Origin: Tsuneonella amylolytica
Lineage (GTDB): Bacteria > Pseudomonadota > Alphaproteobacteria > Sphingomonadales > Sphingomonadaceae
Length of the DNA: 64,000 nt
Assembly (NCBI RefSeq): GCF_003626915.1
Contig: NZ_CP032570.1
Location: forward strand, 2,107,001-2,171,000
Direction of reading: 5' to 3'
Shown here: one piece after another, positions 24,606 to 35,706 of the stretch
How the letters are laid out: each line of letters begins with the position of its first letter
Numbering within the stretch: position 1 is the stretch's first letter
Made by a program: the position numbers and the translations under genes
The notes under the pieces: model-generated
Told to the model about the DNA's origin: nothing
Seen by the model: the letters and a program-made list of their open reading frames with translations, nothing else
Database searches by the model: none

Positions 24606-26273
24606 ATGGCCAGTTCGATTTCCGCCAACAAGGCCGAGCTGCTCGCGATCGCGAACTCGGTCGCTTCGGAAAAGATGATCGACAAGGCGATCGTCATCGA
24701 AGCGATGGAAGAGGCGATCCAGAAGGCGGCGCGCGCCCGCTACGGCAACGAGAACGACATCCGGGCCAAGCTCGACCCGATGACCGGCGACCTGCGCCTG
24801 TGGCGCGTCGTGGAAGTGGTCGAGGAGGTCGACGACTACTTCAAGCAGGTTAACCTGGAACAGGCCGCCAAGCTCGACAAGGATGCCAAGGTCGGCGACT
24901 ACATCGTCGATCCGCTGCCGCCGGTCGATCTCGGCCGCATCGACGCCCAGAGCGCGAAGCAGGTGATCTTCCAGAAGGTCCGCGATGCCGAGCGCGAGCG
25001 CCAGTTCAACGAGTTCCAGGATCGTGCAGGCGAAGTCATCACCGGCGTGATCAAGTCGGTCGAATTCGGCCACGTGATCGTCAACCTCGGCCGGGCCGAG
25101 GGCGTCATCCGCCGCGACCAGCAGATCCCGCGCGAGGCCGCCCGTCCGGGCGACCGTGTCCGCGCGCTGATCACCAAGGTGGAGCGCAACAATCGCGGCC
25201 CGCAGATCTTCCTCAGCCGCGCGCACCCCGACTTCATGAAGAAGCTGTTCGCGCAGGAAGTGCCCGAGATCTACGACGGCATAATCACCATCCAGGCCGC
25301 CGCCCGCGACCCGGGCAGCCGCGCGAAGATCGGCGTCATCAGCCGCGACAGCAGTATCGATCCCGTCGGCGCGTGCGTCGGCATGAAGGGCAGCCGCGTG
25401 CAGGCGGTGGTGCAGGAACTGCAGGGCGAGAAGATCGACATCATCCCCTGGTCAGAGGACACCGCGACGTTCGTCGTCAACGCGCTGCAGCCGGCGACGG
25501 TCGCGCGCGTCGTGCTCGACGAGGATGAGAACCGCATCGAAGTCGTCGTGCCTGACGATCAGCTCAGCCTCGCGATCGGTCGCCGCGGCCAGAACGTGCG
25601 CCTGGCGAGCCAGCTCACCGGCCACCAGATCGACATCATGACCGAGGAAGAAGCCTCGGAGAAGCGTTCCAAGGAGTTCGCCGAGCGCTCGAAGATGTTC
25701 GAGGAAGAACTCGACGTCGATGAAACGCTTTCGCAGTTGCTCGTTGCCGAAGGCTTCGCCGAGCTTGAGGAAGTTGCCTATGTCGAACTGGCCGAATTGG
25801 CCGGCATCGAGGGCTTCGACGATGAGCTCGCCGAGGAACTTCAGAGCCGCGCGACCGAGGCGCTGGAGCGCCGCGACGCCGGCTACCGTTCCGAACGCAC
25901 CGAACTGGGTGTCGAGGATGCGCTGGCCGAGCTGCCGCACCTCAACGAGCAGATGCTGGTCACGCTGGGCAAGGCCGGGATCAAGACCCTCGACGACCTT
26001 GCCGATCTCGCGACCGACGAACTCATCGCCAAGAAGCGCGAGGCGCCCCGGCGCCGACAGTCCGCTCCGACCGACGGTCCGCGGCTGCGCGCCGACATCG
26101 TCAAGGCCCGTCCCGAGGACAAGGGCGGAGTGCTCGGCGAGTACGGCCTGACCGAAGAGCAGGGCAACGAGATCATCATGGCCGCTCGCGCCCACTGGTT
26201 CGAGGACGAGGAGCCGGCAACCGCCGGCGAATCCGCATCCGAGGAGGCCGCGCATGCGGACTCCGAACAATGA
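24606..26273 (+). CDS. nusA: Transcription termination/antitermination factor NusA
   Basis: 555 residues. Domains in order: RNA-polymerase-binding N-terminal domain (about 1-130), S1 (about 140-205, GEVITGVIKSVEFGHVIVNLG), two KH domains (about 205-345, with GACVGMKGSRVQAVVQEL and SLAIGRRGQNVRLASQLTG) and C-terminal helix-hairpin-helix acidic repeats (about 360-480) typical of Proteobacteria. It modulates pausing, termination and antitermination. An additional acidic tail is present. It overlaps the YlxR-like gene by 20 nt. Confidence 0.97.
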   Translation: MASSISANKAELLAIANSVASEKMIDKAIVIEAMEEAIQKAARARYGNENDIRAKLDPMTGDLRLWRVVEVVEEVDDYFKQVNLEQAAKLDKDAKVGDYIVDPLPPVDLGRIDAQSAKQVIFQKVRDAERERQFNEFQDRAGEVITGVIKSVEFGHVIVNLGRAEGVIRRDQQIPREAARPGDRVRALITKVERNNRGPQIFLSRAHPDFMKKLFAQEVPEIYDGIITIQAAARDPGSRAKIGVISRDSSIDPVGACVGMKGSRVQAVVQELQGEKIDIIPWSEDTATFVVNALQPATVARVVLDEDENRIEVVVPDDQLSLAIGRRGQNVRLASQLTGHQIDIMTEEEASEKRSKEFAERSKMFEEELDVDETLSQLLVAEGFAELEEVAYVELAELAGIEGFDDELAEELQSRATEALERRDAGYRSERTELGVEDALAELPHLNEQMLVTLGKAGIKTLDDLADLATDELIAKKREAPRRRQSAPTDGPRLRADIVKARPEDKGGVLGEYGLTEEQGNEIIMAARAHWFEDEEPATAGESASEEAAHADSEQ

Positions 26274-27012
26274 GCGCCTAGGCTCCGACATCGCTGAAGC
26301 AGGGTCCCCGGAAAGCAGCACTTTCCGGGATGCCCAGGCGCCGGCTCTCCGCAAGGCGGAACCGGAGCGCAAGTGCATCCTCTCCGGGGCGCATGGACCG
26401 CGCGCGCACCTCCTCCGCCTGGCCATCGCGCCGGACGGAACGGTGCTGCCCGACGTGCATGCCAAGGCGCCCGGCCGCGGCGCGTGGCTCGGCGTCTCGC
26501 GCGCCGAACTCGAGACCGCGATGGAGAAGGGCAGGCTCAAGGGCGCCCTCGCCCGCGCGTTCAAGGGCGCGGCGCTGACCGTACCGGACGACCTGCCGGA
26601 CCGCATCGAAGACGGCCTCACCCGCGCGTTCCTCGACCGGCTGGGACTCGAAATGCGGGCCGGACACCTCATATTGGGTAGCGACCGGATTGCCGAGCAT
26701 GCCCGCGGCGGGGCGGTCAACCTGCTGCTCCACGCCCGCGACTCGAGCGCGGACGGCAATCGCAAGCTCGACCAGGCCTGGCGGGTCGGGCGCGACGCGG
26801 AAGGCAGCGGCGAGACCGGCACCGTGTTGCCACTGGACCGGGCGGCTTTGTCTGTGGCAATGGGCCGCGACAACGTCGTCCATATGGCGCTGGCCGACCC
26901 CAAGGCCGCCGCGCGAGTATCCCTCGCGCTATCGCGCCTGATGCATTTCCTTGGGCCGCAAGACGCGGCCGACACTGGCGCCGGAAGCGATTCCGGCGCG
27001 ACGGACGACTGA
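26254..27012 (+). CDS. YlxR/DUF448 plus L7Ae-like RNA-binding protein
   Basis: 252 residues. After about 40 variable residues comes the YlxR fold (ERKCILSGAHGPRAHLLRLAI, GRGAWLGVSR), then an alpha/beta domain resembling ribosomal L7Ae/YlxQ (GHLILGSDRIAEHARGGAVNLLLHARD). The two-domain form is common in alphaproteobacteria between nusA and infB, where it is annotated DUF448 domain protein. An RNA-binding role in translation or RNase P modulation is plausible. The start lies inside the end of nusA. Confidence 0.9.
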   Translation: MRTPNNERLGSDIAEAGSPESSTFRDAQAPALRKAEPERKCILSGAHGPRAHLLRLAIAPDGTVLPDVHAKAPGRGAWLGVSRAELETAMEKGRLKGALARAFKGAALTVPDDLPDRIEDGLTRAFLDRLGLEMRAGHLILGSDRIAEHARGGAVNLLLHARDSSADGNRKLDQAWRVGRDAEGSGETGTVLPLDRAALSVAMGRDNVVHMALADPKAAARVSLALSRLMHFLGPQDAADTGAGSDSGATDD

Positions 27013-27034
27013 TCGAAGGACGAAGACGAGTTAT

Positions 27035-29593
27035 ATGAGCGATAGCAACGACACCCCGCGCGAACGCAAGCCGCTTGGCCTCAAGCGGTCGGTCGACGGC
27101 GGCGAGGTCAAGCAGACCTTCAGCCACGGCCGCACCAACAAGGTGGTGGTCGAGGTCAAGCAGCGCCGCGTCCTTCGCAAGCCCGGCGAGGCGGCAGCCC
27201 CGCCGCCGCCGCCCCCGCCGCCCCCGCCTCCGCCGCCGCCGCCCCCTCCGGCAGCCACACCCGCGCCCGCCGCGAAGAAGAAGCCCTCGCCCGCCGGCGA
27301 AACCCCGCAGGAGCGGGTCGCCCGCCTGCAGCGCGAGGCCGAGGAAGCGCGTCTCGCGACTCTCGCCCAGCAGACCGAGCGCGAGGCCGCCGAACGCGCG
27401 GCCGCGATCGAAGCCGAACAGCGCGCCCGCGAAGCCAATCGCGAGGCCGAGGAAGCCGCCGCTAAGAAGGCTGCGGAAGACGCCAAGGCTCCGCCTGCAA
27501 CCGAAGCGCCCGCCGAACCGGCTGCGACTGCCGAAGCGCCAGCATCGGCCCTTGCTGCCGACGGAGCCGCCGGCGGCGAAAGCGCGCCCGCTCCGCGCCG
27601 GTTCACCCCGGTCGCCCGCCCCGAGCCCAAACGGCCCGAGGTCAAGAAGAAGGACGACAAGCGCGGCGCGCCGGCCGATACGGCCGACCGCGGCGGCGAC
27701 AAGCGCCGTTCGGGCAAGTTGACCGTCACCAAGGCGCTGAACGAGGACGAAGGCCGCCGCGCCCGCAGCCTCGCCGCGCTCAAGCGTGCCCGCGAAAAGG
27801 AACGCCGTCTCCACGGCGGCCCTGCGCAGAAGCGCGAGAAGCAGGTCCGCGACGTCGTGGTGCCCGAGGCAATCACCGTCCAGGAACTGGCCAACCGCAT
27901 GGCCGAAAAGGGCGCCGACCTCGTGAAGGCGCTGTTCAACATGGGCATGATGGTCACCGTCAACCAGACGATCGACCAGGACACTGCCGAACTGCTGGTC
28001 GAGGAATTCGGCCACAACATCGAACGCGTGTCGGAAAGCGATGTCGACATCGTCTCGGCCGAGGATCAGGACCCCGAGGAGACGTTGAAGGCACGCCCGC
28101 CTGTGGTCACGATCATGGGCCACGTCGATCATGGCAAGACCAGCCTGCTCGACGCGCTGCGCGGCACCGACGTGGTGCGGGGCGAGGCCGGCGGCATCAC
28201 CCAGCATATCGGCGCCTACCAGATCCAGACCAAGGGCGGCGACAAGGTCACCTTCCTCGACACGCCGGGCCACGCCGCCTTTACGGAGATGCGGGCGCGC
28301 GGTGCGAACGTCACCGACATCGTGATCCTGGTGGTCGCGGGCGACGACGGGATCATGCCGCAGACGATCGAGGCCATCAATCACACCAAGGCGGCCGGCG
28401 TGCCGATGATCGTGGCGATCACGAAGGCCGACCGCGAGGAATACAACCCGCAGAAGATCCGCGAGCGCCTGCTCGAGCACGAAGTCATCGTCGAAGCGAT
28501 GAGCGGCGACGTGCAGGACGTGGAAGTCAGCGCCAAGACCAAGGCCGGGCTCGACGAACTGGTCGAGAAGATCCTGCTCCAGGCAGAACTGCTCGAACTG
28601 AAGGCGCGGCCGGACCGCGATGCCGAGGCGACCGTCGTCGAAGCGCAGCTCGACAAGGGCCGCGGCCCCGTGGCGACCGTTCTGGTCACCCGCGGTACGC
28701 TGAAGCGCGGCGACACCTTCGTAGTCGGCACCCAGAGCGGCCGCGTCCGTGCGCTGGTCGACGACAAGGGCAAGCAGGTGAAGGAAGCCGGACCCTCGTT
28801 CCCGGTCGAGGTTCTCGGCCTCGGCGGGGTGCCGATGGCGGGCGACCAGCTGACCGTGGTGGAGAACGAACAGCGCGCCCGCGAAGTCGCGAGCTACCGT
28901 CAGGAAAAAGCGACCGAGAAGCGCACCGCGCTGGCCCCGACGAACTTCGACACGATGTTCGCCGGACTCCAGTCGAACGTGGTCGAATTCCCGGTGCTGG
29001 TGAAGGCCGACGTGCAGGGTTCGGTCGAGGCGATCGTCTCGGCGCTGCACAACCTGTCGAACGACGACATCAAGGTCCGCGTGCTGCACGCCGGTGTGGG
29101 CGCGATCACCGAAAGCGATGTCCAGCTGGCGGCGGCGAGCAAGGCGCCCATCATCGGCTTCAACGTGCGCCCGAACCCGAAGGCGCGCGACCTCGTGAAG
29201 CGCGACAACGTCGAGATGAAGTACTTTGACGTGATCTATCACCTGACCGAGGAAATCTCGAAGGAGATGATCGGCGAACTGGGCCCGCTCAAGGTCGAGA
29301 ACGTCATGGGCCGTGCGCAGGTCAAGGAGGTCTTCAAGAGCGGCAAGCGCGACAAGGCCGCCGGCCTGCTCGTCGAGGAGGGCGTCATCCGCAAGGGCCT
29401 CCATGCCCGTCTCACGCGCGACGACGTCATCGTCTCGGCGACGACCATCGCGTCGTTGCGGCGCTTCAAGGACGACGTGGACGAGGTCCGCGCGGGTCTC
29501 GAATGCGGCGTCGTGCTGGCCGACACCAACGACATCCGGGCGGGCGACCAGCTCGAGGTGTTCGAGGTCGAGGAGCGCGAGCGCACGCTGTAA
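27035..29593 (+). CDS. infB: Translation initiation factor IF-2
   Basis: 852 residues. A long N-terminal region (about 1-275) includes an IF2-associated segment, an uninterrupted proline run near residues 54-70 and alanine/glutamate-rich coiled coil. The G domain has GHVDHGKTS (about 361-369), DTPGHAAF and TKAD; domains II-IV follow (RGARVTD…, [23 protein letters not shown]). IF-2 brings initiator tRNA to the 30S subunit. The ATG at 27035 was chosen because IF-2 proteins of this order begin with a similar short MSD-type start. The long proline run is likely slow to translate and EF-P dependent. Confidence 0.97.
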   Translation: MSDSNDTPRERKPLGLKRSVDGGEVKQTFSHGRTNKVVVEVKQRRVLRKPGEAAAPPPPPPPPPPPPPPPPPAATPAPAAKKKPSPAGETPQERVARLQREAEEARLATLAQQTEREAAERAAAIEAEQRAREANREAEEAAAKKAAEDAKAPPATEAPAEPAATAEAPASALAADGAAGGESAPAPRRFTPVARPEPKRPEVKKKDDKRGAPADTADRGGDKRRSGKLTVTKALNEDEGRRARSLAALKRAREKERRLHGGPAQKREKQVRDVVVPEAITVQELANRMAEKGADLVKALFNMGMMVTVNQTIDQDTAELLVEEFGHNIERVSESDVDIVSAEDQDPEETLKARPPVVTIMGHVDHGKTSLLDALRGTDVVRGEAGGITQHIGAYQIQTKGGDKVTFLDTPGHAAFTEMRARGANVTDIVILVVAGDDGIMPQTIEAINHTKAAGVPMIVAITKADREEYNPQKIRERLLEHEVIVEAMSGDVQDVEVSAKTKAGLDELVEKILLQAELLELKARPDRDAEATVVEAQLDKGRGPVATVLVTRGTLKRGDTFVVGTQSGRVRALVDDKGKQVKEAGPSFPVEVLGLGGVPMAGDQLTVVENEQRAREVASYRQEKATEKRTALAPTNFDTMFAGLQSNVVEFPVLVKADVQGSVEAIVSALHNLSNDDIKVRVLHAGVGAITESDVQLAAASKAPIIGFNVRPNPKARDLVKRDNVEMKYFDVIYHLTEEISKEMIGELGPLKVENVMGRAQVKEVFKSGKRDKAAGLLVEEGVIRKGLHARLTRDDVIVSATTIASLRRFKDDVDEVRAGLECGVVLADTNDIRAGDQLEVFEVEERERTL

Positions 29594-29596
29594 GCG

Positions 29597-30148
29597 ATGG
29601 CTCGCTACCTAGCGCTCCTCGGTTCGATCAACGTCGGCGGCAACCGGCTGTCGATGGCGGATTTGCGCGACGCTCTCGAGCGCGAGGAGTTCGAGGGCGT
29701 CGAGACGGTGGTGGCGAGCGGCAACGTGCTGTTCGACCACGAAGACCGCCCGGCGGAAGGCCTGGCCGAAAAGATCGCGTGGATCGTCGCCGACCGGTTC
29801 GACATCCGGTCGGCCGTCGTCGTGCTCGACCGGGCGGCGCTCGCGGCGGCGATCGCGGAGAATCCATTTTCCGGGGTGGGGGAGGACAAGTTCGTCCACA
29901 CGCACTTCCTCACCTGCCAGCCGACTGAGGCGCAGTTCGCCGCGTTGATGGCCGACCATGCCGGCCGGGGCGGCGAGAAACTCGCGTCCGGCACGCGCGC
30001 GCTCCATATCGACTTCGGCGACGGCGTCGCGGGCAGCAAACTGACCGGCGCATTCATGGACAAGCGGCTCGGCTGCAGCGGCACCGCGCGCAACATGCGT
30101 TCGCTGAGGCGCATTCTTGCCAAGATGGAGGGCGCCGATGGCGCGTAA
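29597..30148 (+). CDS. DUF1697 domain protein
   Basis: 183 residues. The start [26 protein letters not shown] and middle [13 protein letters not shown] are the DUF1697 hallmark (usually annotated as a protein of unknown function; GINVGG-type opening). Also visible is the conserved C-terminal [18 protein letters not shown]. It is cytosolic. It begins 3 nt after infB and overlaps rbfA by 11 nt, a position that is not usual in the nusA-infB cluster. Function unknown. Confidence 0.88.
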   Translation: MARYLALLGSINVGGNRLSMADLRDALEREEFEGVETVVASGNVLFDHEDRPAEGLAEKIAWIVADRFDIRSAVVVLDRAALAAAIAENPFSGVGEDKFVHTHFLTCQPTEAQFAALMADHAGRGGEKLASGTRALHIDFGDGVAGSKLTGAFMDKRLGCSGTARNMRSLRRILAKMEGADGA

Positions 30149-30539
30149 CGCATCCACCCCCGAACAGCAGTCGGTCCGCGTCCTCAAGGTGGGCGAGCGG
30201 GTGCGGCATATCCTGTCCGAATTGCTCGCGCGGGGCGAGGTCCACGATGACGTGCTGACCGCCCACAGCGTGTCGGTGACCGAGGTGCGGATGACGCCGG
30301 ACCTGCGCAACGCGAATGCCTACGTGAAGCCTCTGCTGGGTGAGGACGAGGACATCGTGCTGAAGGCGCTGCGGACGAACACCGCGTTCTTCCAGCGCGA
30401 AGTGGCCAAACGCCTCGGGCTCAAGTTCGCGCCGAAGCTCCGGTTCAAGCCGGACGAGAGCTTCGACGAGGCCGAGCGGATCGAGCGACTGCTCAACGAT
30501 CCCAAGGTCGTCCGCGATCTCGAGCCCGACGACGACTGA
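30138..30539 (+). CDS. rbfA: 30S ribosome-binding factor A
   Basis: 133 residues. [45 protein letters not shown] and the KH-like core are standard Rbf[24 protein letters not shown] is the conserved end. It binds the 30S subunit during maturation and cold adaptation. The ATG at 30138 is inside the DUF1697 gene. The next gene, tdk, overlaps by 1 nt (TGATG). Confidence 0.95.
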   Translation: MARNASTPEQQSVRVLKVGERVRHILSELLARGEVHDDVLTAHSVSVTEVRMTPDLRNANAYVKPLLGEDEDIVLKALRTNTAFFQREVAKRLGLKFAPKLRFKPDESFDEAERIERLLNDPKVVRDLEPDDD

Positions 30540-31114
30540 TGGCCAAGCTCTATTTCTACTATGCCAGCATGAACGCCGGCAAATCGTCCACGTTGCTGCA
30601 GGCGGATTTCAACTACCGCGAACGGGGCATGCGCACGATGCTGTGGACCGCGCAGCTCGACACACGCAGCGAGGGGATGGTGCGCAGCCGCATCGGCCTG
30701 GAAGCGGACGCGCACCTCTACGATCCCGCTACCGACTTGTGGGCGGAAGTGACGACGCGCGATCCCGTCCCCGACTGCGTGCTGGTGGACGAAGCGCAAT
30801 TCCTTACGAGGGACCAGGCCTGGCAACTCGCGCGGTTGGCCGACGAGGCGGGCATTCCCGTCGTCTGCTACGGCCTGCGCACGGACTTCCGGGGCGAACT
30901 ATTCCCGGGCTCGGCGGCGCTGCTGGGCATCGCCGACAAGCTCGTCGAACTGAAGGGCGTGTGCCACTGCGGCCGCAAGGCGACGATGAACCTGCGCGTC
31001 GATGCGGGCGGCGGGGCGGTGCACGAAGGCGAGCAGACCGAGGTCGGCGGCAACGACCGGTATGTAGCGTTGTGTCGCAAGCACTTCAGCGAAGCGCTCG
31101 GCAGCCCTACATAA
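30539..31114 (+). CDS. tdk: Thymidine kinase
   Basis: 191 residues. The P-loop is ASMNAGKSS (residues 9-17); [11 protein letters not shown] is the Walker B/lasso region, [14 protein letters not shown] is the conserved thymidine-site segment, and the cysteines of CHCGRKA and ALCRKH form the zinc site of class II kinases. It phosphorylates thymidine in the salvage pathway. It overlaps rbfA by 1 nt, so it is co-transcribed with translation genes, an uncommon association. Confidence 0.96.
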   Translation: MAKLYFYYASMNAGKSSTLLQADFNYRERGMRTMLWTAQLDTRSEGMVRSRIGLEADAHLYDPATDLWAEVTTRDPVPDCVLVDEAQFLTRDQAWQLARLADEAGIPVVCYGLRTDFRGELFPGSAALLGIADKLVELKGVCHCGRKATMNLRVDAGGGAVHEGEQTEVGGNDRYVALCRKHFSEALGSPT

Positions 31115-31119
31115 CCCCC

Positions 31120-31839
31120 ATGTCCGATACCCTCCTGTTCGCGGCGATCCTGATCCCGTGCCTGATCGTCGCCATCGTGTTTCACGAGGTCGCGCACGGC
31201 TGGGCCGCGCTCGCGCTCGGCGATCCGACCGCGAAGGAGCAGCGGCGGCTGAGCTTCAACCCCATTCGCCATGTCGATCCAGTCGGGACATTGCTGGTCC
31301 CCGGCGCGCTGGCGCTGTTCGGCGGACCCATCTTCGGTTGGGCCAAGCCGGTGCCGGTGAACTTCAACCGGCTCGACAACCCGCGCACCGGCATGATGCT
31401 GGTCGGCGCGGCGGGGCCGGGAATGAACTTTCTGCTGGCGACGATCGCCGCGGTCGCGCTGGGCCTGACGCTGACGGCGGGATCGACGCTCGGGCTCACG
31501 GACAACGGGTTGCCGACGATCTTCGCGGCCGACGGATCGACATCGATGTTGGGCACCGGTCTCATCGTGTTCATTCTCATCAACACGTTCCTCGGCCTGT
31601 TCAACCTGCTGCCCATCCCGCCGTTCGACGGCAGCCATATCGTCGAGGGGCTGCTGCCCCGCAGCCTCGCGGCGCAGTACGCGAAGCTGCGCAATCTCGG
31701 GATGCTGTTGTTCATCGCGCTGATCGCCGCGACGTGGGCCTTTCCCGATGCGAACCTGATCGGGCGCGTCGTCGGTCCCCCGGTGGACTGGGCGCTCGAC
31801 CAGTTCCTCTCGCTCGCCGCCGCGGTGGCCGGCGCGTGA
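31120..31839 (+). CDS. Site-2 protease family (M50) membrane metalloprotease
   Basis: 239 residues, polytopic. HEVAH (22-26) gives two zinc ligands and NLLPIPPFDGSH gives the third, Asp, in the standard M50 order; there is no PDZ domain, so this is the short YwhC/SpoIVFB-like type rather than RseP. It cleaves within or near the membrane; the substrate is unknown. It starts 5 nt after tdk and overlaps truB by 4 nt (GTGA). Confidence 0.92.
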   Translation: MSDTLLFAAILIPCLIVAIVFHEVAHGWAALALGDPTAKEQRRLSFNPIRHVDPVGTLLVPGALALFGGPIFGWAKPVPVNFNRLDNPRTGMMLVGAAGPGMNFLLATIAAVALGLTLTAGSTLGLTDNGLPTIFAADGSTSMLGTGLIVFILINTFLGLFNLLPIPPFDGSHIVEGLLPRSLAAQYAKLRNLGMLLFIALIAATWAFPDANLIGRVVGPPVDWALDQFLSLAAAVAGA

Positions 31840-32861
31840 GCGCCACAGGAAGGCTGGTGAACGGCTGGCTGATCCTCGACAAGCCGCGCGGGCTCGGCTC
31901 GACCCAGGCGGTCGCGGCGGTGAAACGCAACTTGCGCGAGGCGGGTTTCGGCCCGAAGTCGAAAGACATGCCGAAGATCGGCCACGGCGGCACGCTCGAT
32001 CCGTTGGCCGAAGGGGTGCTGCCGATCGCGCTCGGCGAAGCGACCAAGCTCGCCGGACGCATGCTGGACGCCAGCAAGGTCTACGAATTCACGATCGCAT
32101 TCGGGGAGGAAACCGACACGCTCGACACCGAGGGCGCCGTGATCGCCCGGTCGGACAAGCGGCCTTCGATCGCCGCCCTGCAGGCTGTGCTGCCCCTGTT
32201 CACGGGCGAGATTGACCAGGTGCCGCCCGCCTATTCCGCGCTCAAGATCGACGGGAAACGCGCCTACGACCTCGCCCGGTCGGGGCAGGACGTGGAGCTT
32301 GCGACCCGCCGCGTCACGATCCATTCGCTCACCAGCGGGCTGCAGCCGCGCGACGAGGCGCTCTATTCGACGTTCGCCACCACCGCGACCCGCCCCGATC
32401 CCGAGATCGGCTTCGTCCCGCTCGAACTCGCCGACAGCGTGACGCTGACCGCGCATGTCTCGAAAGGCACGTACATCCGCTCCCTTGCACGGGACATCGC
32501 ACGCGCGCTTGGAACGGTGGGGCACGTGACCTATCTGCGGCGGACGAAGGCAGGCCCGTTCCACGAGGATCAGGCGATTTCGCTGGACTTGCTGAACGAA
32601 ATCGGCAAGGGCGCGCGCCTTGAAGATCACCTTCTGCCGCTCGAGGCAGGGCTGGACGGTATCCCGGCCCACGAACTCGACCCGGAAAGCGCGCAGGCGG
32701 CCCGACAGGGCCGGATCGTTTCCGGACATGCCCTCCCGACCGGGCTCTTCCTCGGCACATCCGGTGGCATACCGGTGGCCCTGATGGAATCCGACGGACA
32801 GGCGGCGAAAGTCGTCCGGGGCTTCAACCTCCCCGATACCGCGAAAGACGAAAACACATGA
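31836..32861 (+). CDS. truB: tRNA pseudouridine(55) synthase
   Basis: 341 residues. [11 protein letters not shown] and [21 protein letters not shown] contain the catalytic Asp; [16 protein letters not shown]-type segment (here [16 protein letters not shown]) and the [14 protein letters not shown] motif II/III follow. It makes pseudouridine 55 in the T-loop of tRNAs. The start is GTG in a GTGA overlap with the protease gene and its stop overlaps rpsO by 4 nt. Confidence 0.96.
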   Translation: MSATGRLVNGWLILDKPRGLGSTQAVAAVKRNLREAGFGPKSKDMPKIGHGGTLDPLAEGVLPIALGEATKLAGRMLDASKVYEFTIAFGEETDTLDTEGAVIARSDKRPSIAALQAVLPLFTGEIDQVPPAYSALKIDGKRAYDLARSGQDVELATRRVTIHSLTSGLQPRDEALYSTFATTATRPDPEIGFVPLELADSVTLTAHVSKGTYIRSLARDIARALGTVGHVTYLRRTKAGPFHEDQAISLDLLNEIGKGARLEDHLLPLEAGLDGIPAHELDPESAQAARQGRIVSGHALPTGLFLGTSGGIPVALMESDGQAAKVVRGFNLPDTAKDENT

Positions 32862-33127
32862 CCGTTACTGCCGAAAAGAAGCAGGAAATCATCAAGGACA
32901 ACGCGCAAGGCACCGGCGATACCGGTTCGCCGGAAGTGCAGGTCGCGATCCTCACCGAGCGTATTCGCAACCTCACCGAGCATTTCAAGGATCACCACAA
33001 GGACAACCACTCGCGCCGCGGCCTCCTGATGATGGTCAACAAGCGCCGCAGCCTCCTCGCGTACCTCAAGAAGAAGGACGTGGAGCGGTACAATGCGCTG
33101 ATCGCGAAGCTCGGGCTTCGCAAGTAA
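32858..33127 (+). CDS. rpsO: 30S ribosomal protein S15
   Basis: 89 residues, exact S15 length. [25 protein letters not shown] and [27 protein letters not shown] are the family core. It is translationally coupled to truB (ATGA) and followed by a hairpin terminator and then pnp, the classical rpsO-pnp order. Confidence 0.97.
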   Translation: MTVTAEKKQEIIKDNAQGTGDTGSPEVQVAILTERIRNLTEHFKDHHKDNHSRRGLLMMVNKRRSLLAYLKKKDVERYNALIAKLGLRK

Positions 33128-33139
33128 CCAGTTTCTCGG

Positions 33140-33167
33140 AGGGGCGGCTTCGGTCGCCCCTTCGTTT
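33140..33167 (+). terminator. Rho-independent terminator after rpsO
   Basis: A 7-bp stem (33140-33146 with 33155-33161) closed by GCTTCGGT, followed by TCGTTTAT. It lies 12 nt after the rpsO stop and probably attenuates read-through into pnp. Confidence 0.8.
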
Positions 33168-33289
33168 ATCCGGCCAGTCGCATCCGGCAGCTGGCCCTGG
33201 GGCGCGAATAGCCCCGCACCGGACCGGGACGGAATCCCCGGCAGCAAACCCCGCCGATGCAATAGGGCTGGCGGGCCGAAGGAAAACAC

Positions 33290-35593
33290 ATGTTCGACAC
33301 CAAGACCGTAAGCATGGAGTGGGGCGGAAAGACCCTCACCCTGGAAACCGGGCGCATCGCGCGCCAGGCTGATGGCGCCGTTCTGGCGACCTATGGCGAA
33401 ACCGTGGTGCTGTGCGCCGTGACCGCCGCCAAGACCGTGAAGGAGGGGCAGGACTTCTTCCCCCTGACCGTTCACTACCAGGAAAAGTTCTTCGCCGCCG
33501 GGCGCATCCCGGGCGGCTTCTTCAAGCGTGAACGCGGCGCGACCGAAAAGGAAACGCTGGTTTCCCGTCTCATCGACCGTCCGGTCCGCCCGCTGTTCCC
33601 CGAGGGTTTCTACAACGAAATCAACGTCATTGCCCAGGTGCTGAGCTATGACGGCGAGGTCGAGCCCGACATCCTCGCGATGATCGCGGCATCCGCTGCG
33701 CTTACCATTTCGGGCGTGCCCTTCATGGGCCCGATCGGCGCCGCGCGCGTCGGTTACGAGGATGGCGAATACATCCTCAACCCGCGTCAGGACCGTGCCG
33801 CCGACGGTGCGCTCGACCTCGTCGTCGCCGCCACCGGCAACGCCGTCATGATGGTCGAATCGGAAGCCAAGGAACTTGCCGAAGAGGTCATGCTGGGCGC
33901 AGTGTTGTTCGCCCACGACGAGATCAAGAAGGTCGTCGGCCTCATCACCGATCTCGCCGAGCAAGCTGCCCGCGACCCGTGGGAACTGGCCAAGGTCGAA
34001 GACAAGGCCGGCGTGCTCGAAGAACTGCGCGGCGTCATCGGTGAAGACCTGGCTGCCGCCTACAAGCTGACCAACAAGGCCGAACGGCAGAACGCGATCA
34101 ACGCCGCCCGCACCAAGGCCCGCGAGCATTTCGCCGACCTCGAAGCCAGCGACCCGGCCGGCTACATGGGCCGCCTGAAGCTAGTGAAGAAGCTGGAAAG
34201 CGACATCGTGCGCAAGGCCATCCTCAAGGACGGCACGCGTATCGACGGCCGCAAGACGGACCAGGTCCGCCCGATCGTGTCGGAAGTGCACATCCTTCCC
34301 CGTGCACACGGTTCGGCGCTGTTCACCCGCGGTGAAACGCAGTCGATCTGCACCGCCACGCTGGGAACGAAGGACAGCGAGCAGATGATCGACGGGCTGG
34401 AGGGTCTCTCCTACTCGAACTTCATGCTGCACTATAATTTCCCGCCGTATTCGGTGGGCGAGGTCGGACGCTTCGGCGCGCCGAGCCGCCGCGACACCGG
34501 GCACGGCAAGCTTGCCTGGCGTGCGCTCCGCGCGGTGCTGCCTTCGAAGGAGGACTTCCCCTACACGATCCGCGTGGTGTCTGACATCACCGAGTCCAAC
34601 GGTTCGTCCTCGATGGCGACGGTTTGCGGGGGATCGCTGGCTCTCATGGATGCCGGCGTGCCGATCACTCGGCCGGTCAGCGGCATCGCGATGGGCCTGA
34701 TCCTCGAAGGCGAGGAGTTCACCGTGCTTAGCGACATCCTCGGCGACGAGGATCACCTTGGCGACATGGACTTCAAGGTTGCCGGTACCTCCGAAGGCAT
34801 CACCACGATGCAGATGGACATCAAGGTCGCCGGCATCACACGCGAGATCTTCGAATCAGCCCTCAACCAGGCCAAGGGCGGCCGTGCCCACATCCTGAAC
34901 GAGATGCAGAAGGCGCTGGGCGAAGCCCGCACCGAACTGTCGGCCCACGCCCCGCGCATCGAGACCATGCAGATCGACAAGTCGAAGATCCGCGACGTGA
35001 TCGGCACCGGCGGCAAGGTGATCCGCGAGATCGTCGCCGAGACCGGCGCCAAGGTCGACATCGACGACGAAGGCCTGATCAAGATCTCCTCGTCCGACCT
35101 CAGCCAGATCGAAGCGGCCCGCAAGTGGATCGCGGGCATCGTGGAAGAGGCCGAAGTCGGCAAGATCTACGACGGCAAGGTCGTCAACATCGTCGATTTC
35201 GGTGCGTTCGTGAACTTCATGGGCGGCAAGGACGGTCTCGTCCACGTCAGCGAAATGAAGAACGAACGGGTCGAGAAACCGACCGACGTCGTGTCGGAAG
35301 GCCAGGAAGTGAAGGTCAAGGTCCTCGAGATCGATCAGCGTGGCAAGGTCCGCCTGTCGATGCGCGTGGTCGACCAGGAAACCGGCGAGGAGCTGGAGGA
35401 CACCCGTCCCCCCCGCGAACCGCGCCAGGATCGCGGTGACCGCGGCGGCGACCGTCGCGGACCCCGCGGTGGCGGCGATCGTGGTGGCCGTGGCGGCGAC
35501 CGCGGTGGACGCGATCGGGGTCCGCGTCGCGACCGCGAGGACCGCGGACCGCGTGAAGGCGGGGATCACATTCCCGACTTCCTGAAGGACTGA
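33290..35593 (+). CDS. pnp: Polynucleotide phosphorylase
   Basis: 767 residues. Two RNase PH domains (about 1-225 and 325-545; [17 protein letters not shown], and [28 protein letters not shown]), a helical insert, KH (about 565-625, [12 protein letters not shown]) and S1 (about 635-703, [24 protein letters not shown]). It degrades RNA 3'-5' with phosphate as part of the degradosome. The last 50 residues are an arginine/glycine/aspartate-rich tail ([13 protein letters not shown]…), longer than in enterobacteria and possibly RNA- or partner-binding. A terminator follows. Confidence 0.97.
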   Translation: MFDTKTVSMEWGGKTLTLETGRIARQADGAVLATYGETVVLCAVTAAKTVKEGQDFFPLTVHYQEKFFAAGRIPGGFFKRERGATEKETLVSRLIDRPVRPLFPEGFYNEINVIAQVLSYDGEVEPDILAMIAASAALTISGVPFMGPIGAARVGYEDGEYILNPRQDRAADGALDLVVAATGNAVMMVESEAKELAEEVMLGAVLFAHDEIKKVVGLITDLAEQAARDPWELAKVEDKAGVLEELRGVIGEDLAAAYKLTNKAERQNAINAARTKAREHFADLEASDPAGYMGRLKLVKKLESDIVRKAILKDGTRIDGRKTDQVRPIVSEVHILPRAHGSALFTRGETQSICTATLGTKDSEQMIDGLEGLSYSNFMLHYNFPPYSVGEVGRFGAPSRRDTGHGKLAWRALRAVLPSKEDFPYTIRVVSDITESNGSSSMATVCGGSLALMDAGVPITRPVSGIAMGLILEGEEFTVLSDILGDEDHLGDMDFKVAGTSEGITTMQMDIKVAGITREIFESALNQAKGGRAHILNEMQKALGEARTELSAHAPRIETMQIDKSKIRDVIGTGGKVIREIVAETGAKVDIDDEGLIKISSSDLSQIEAARKWIAGIVEEAEVGKIYDGKVVNIVDFGAFVNFMGGKDGLVHVSEMKNERVEKPTDVVSEGQEVKVKVLEIDQRGKVRLSMRVVDQETGEELEDTRPPREPRQDRGDRGGDRRGPRGGGDRGGRGGDRGGRDRGPRRDREDRGPREGGDHIPDFLKD

Positions 35594-35622
35594 TCCTCCA
35601 CTAGAGGATTGAAAAACCGAGC

Positions 35623-35661
35623 AAGGCCGCGTGGACTGCTAGGGTTCGCGCGGCCTTTCTT
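35623..35661 (+). terminator. Rho-independent terminator after pnp
   Basis: A 9-bp stem AAGGCCGCG/CGCGGCCTT (35623-35631 with 35649-35657) followed by TCTT. It lies 30 nt after the pnp stop. Confidence 0.85.
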
Positions 35662-35706
35662 GTGAAAGGCCCGGGTCGCGGCCGGGATCGACGGAGGTCT
35701 TGGATC

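Noticed and set aside
27197-27250. A cytosine-rich CCG/CCC repeat inside infB as a phase-variable tract
   Set aside because: It codes in frame for a proline run in the disordered IF-2 N-terminus; the codons are mixed, so slipping would kill an essential gene.
26717-29404. An 895-codon open frame on the minus strand opposite infB
   Set aside because: It is the shadow of infB, with repeated glycine/arginine/leucine composition and no recognisable family; infB is certain.
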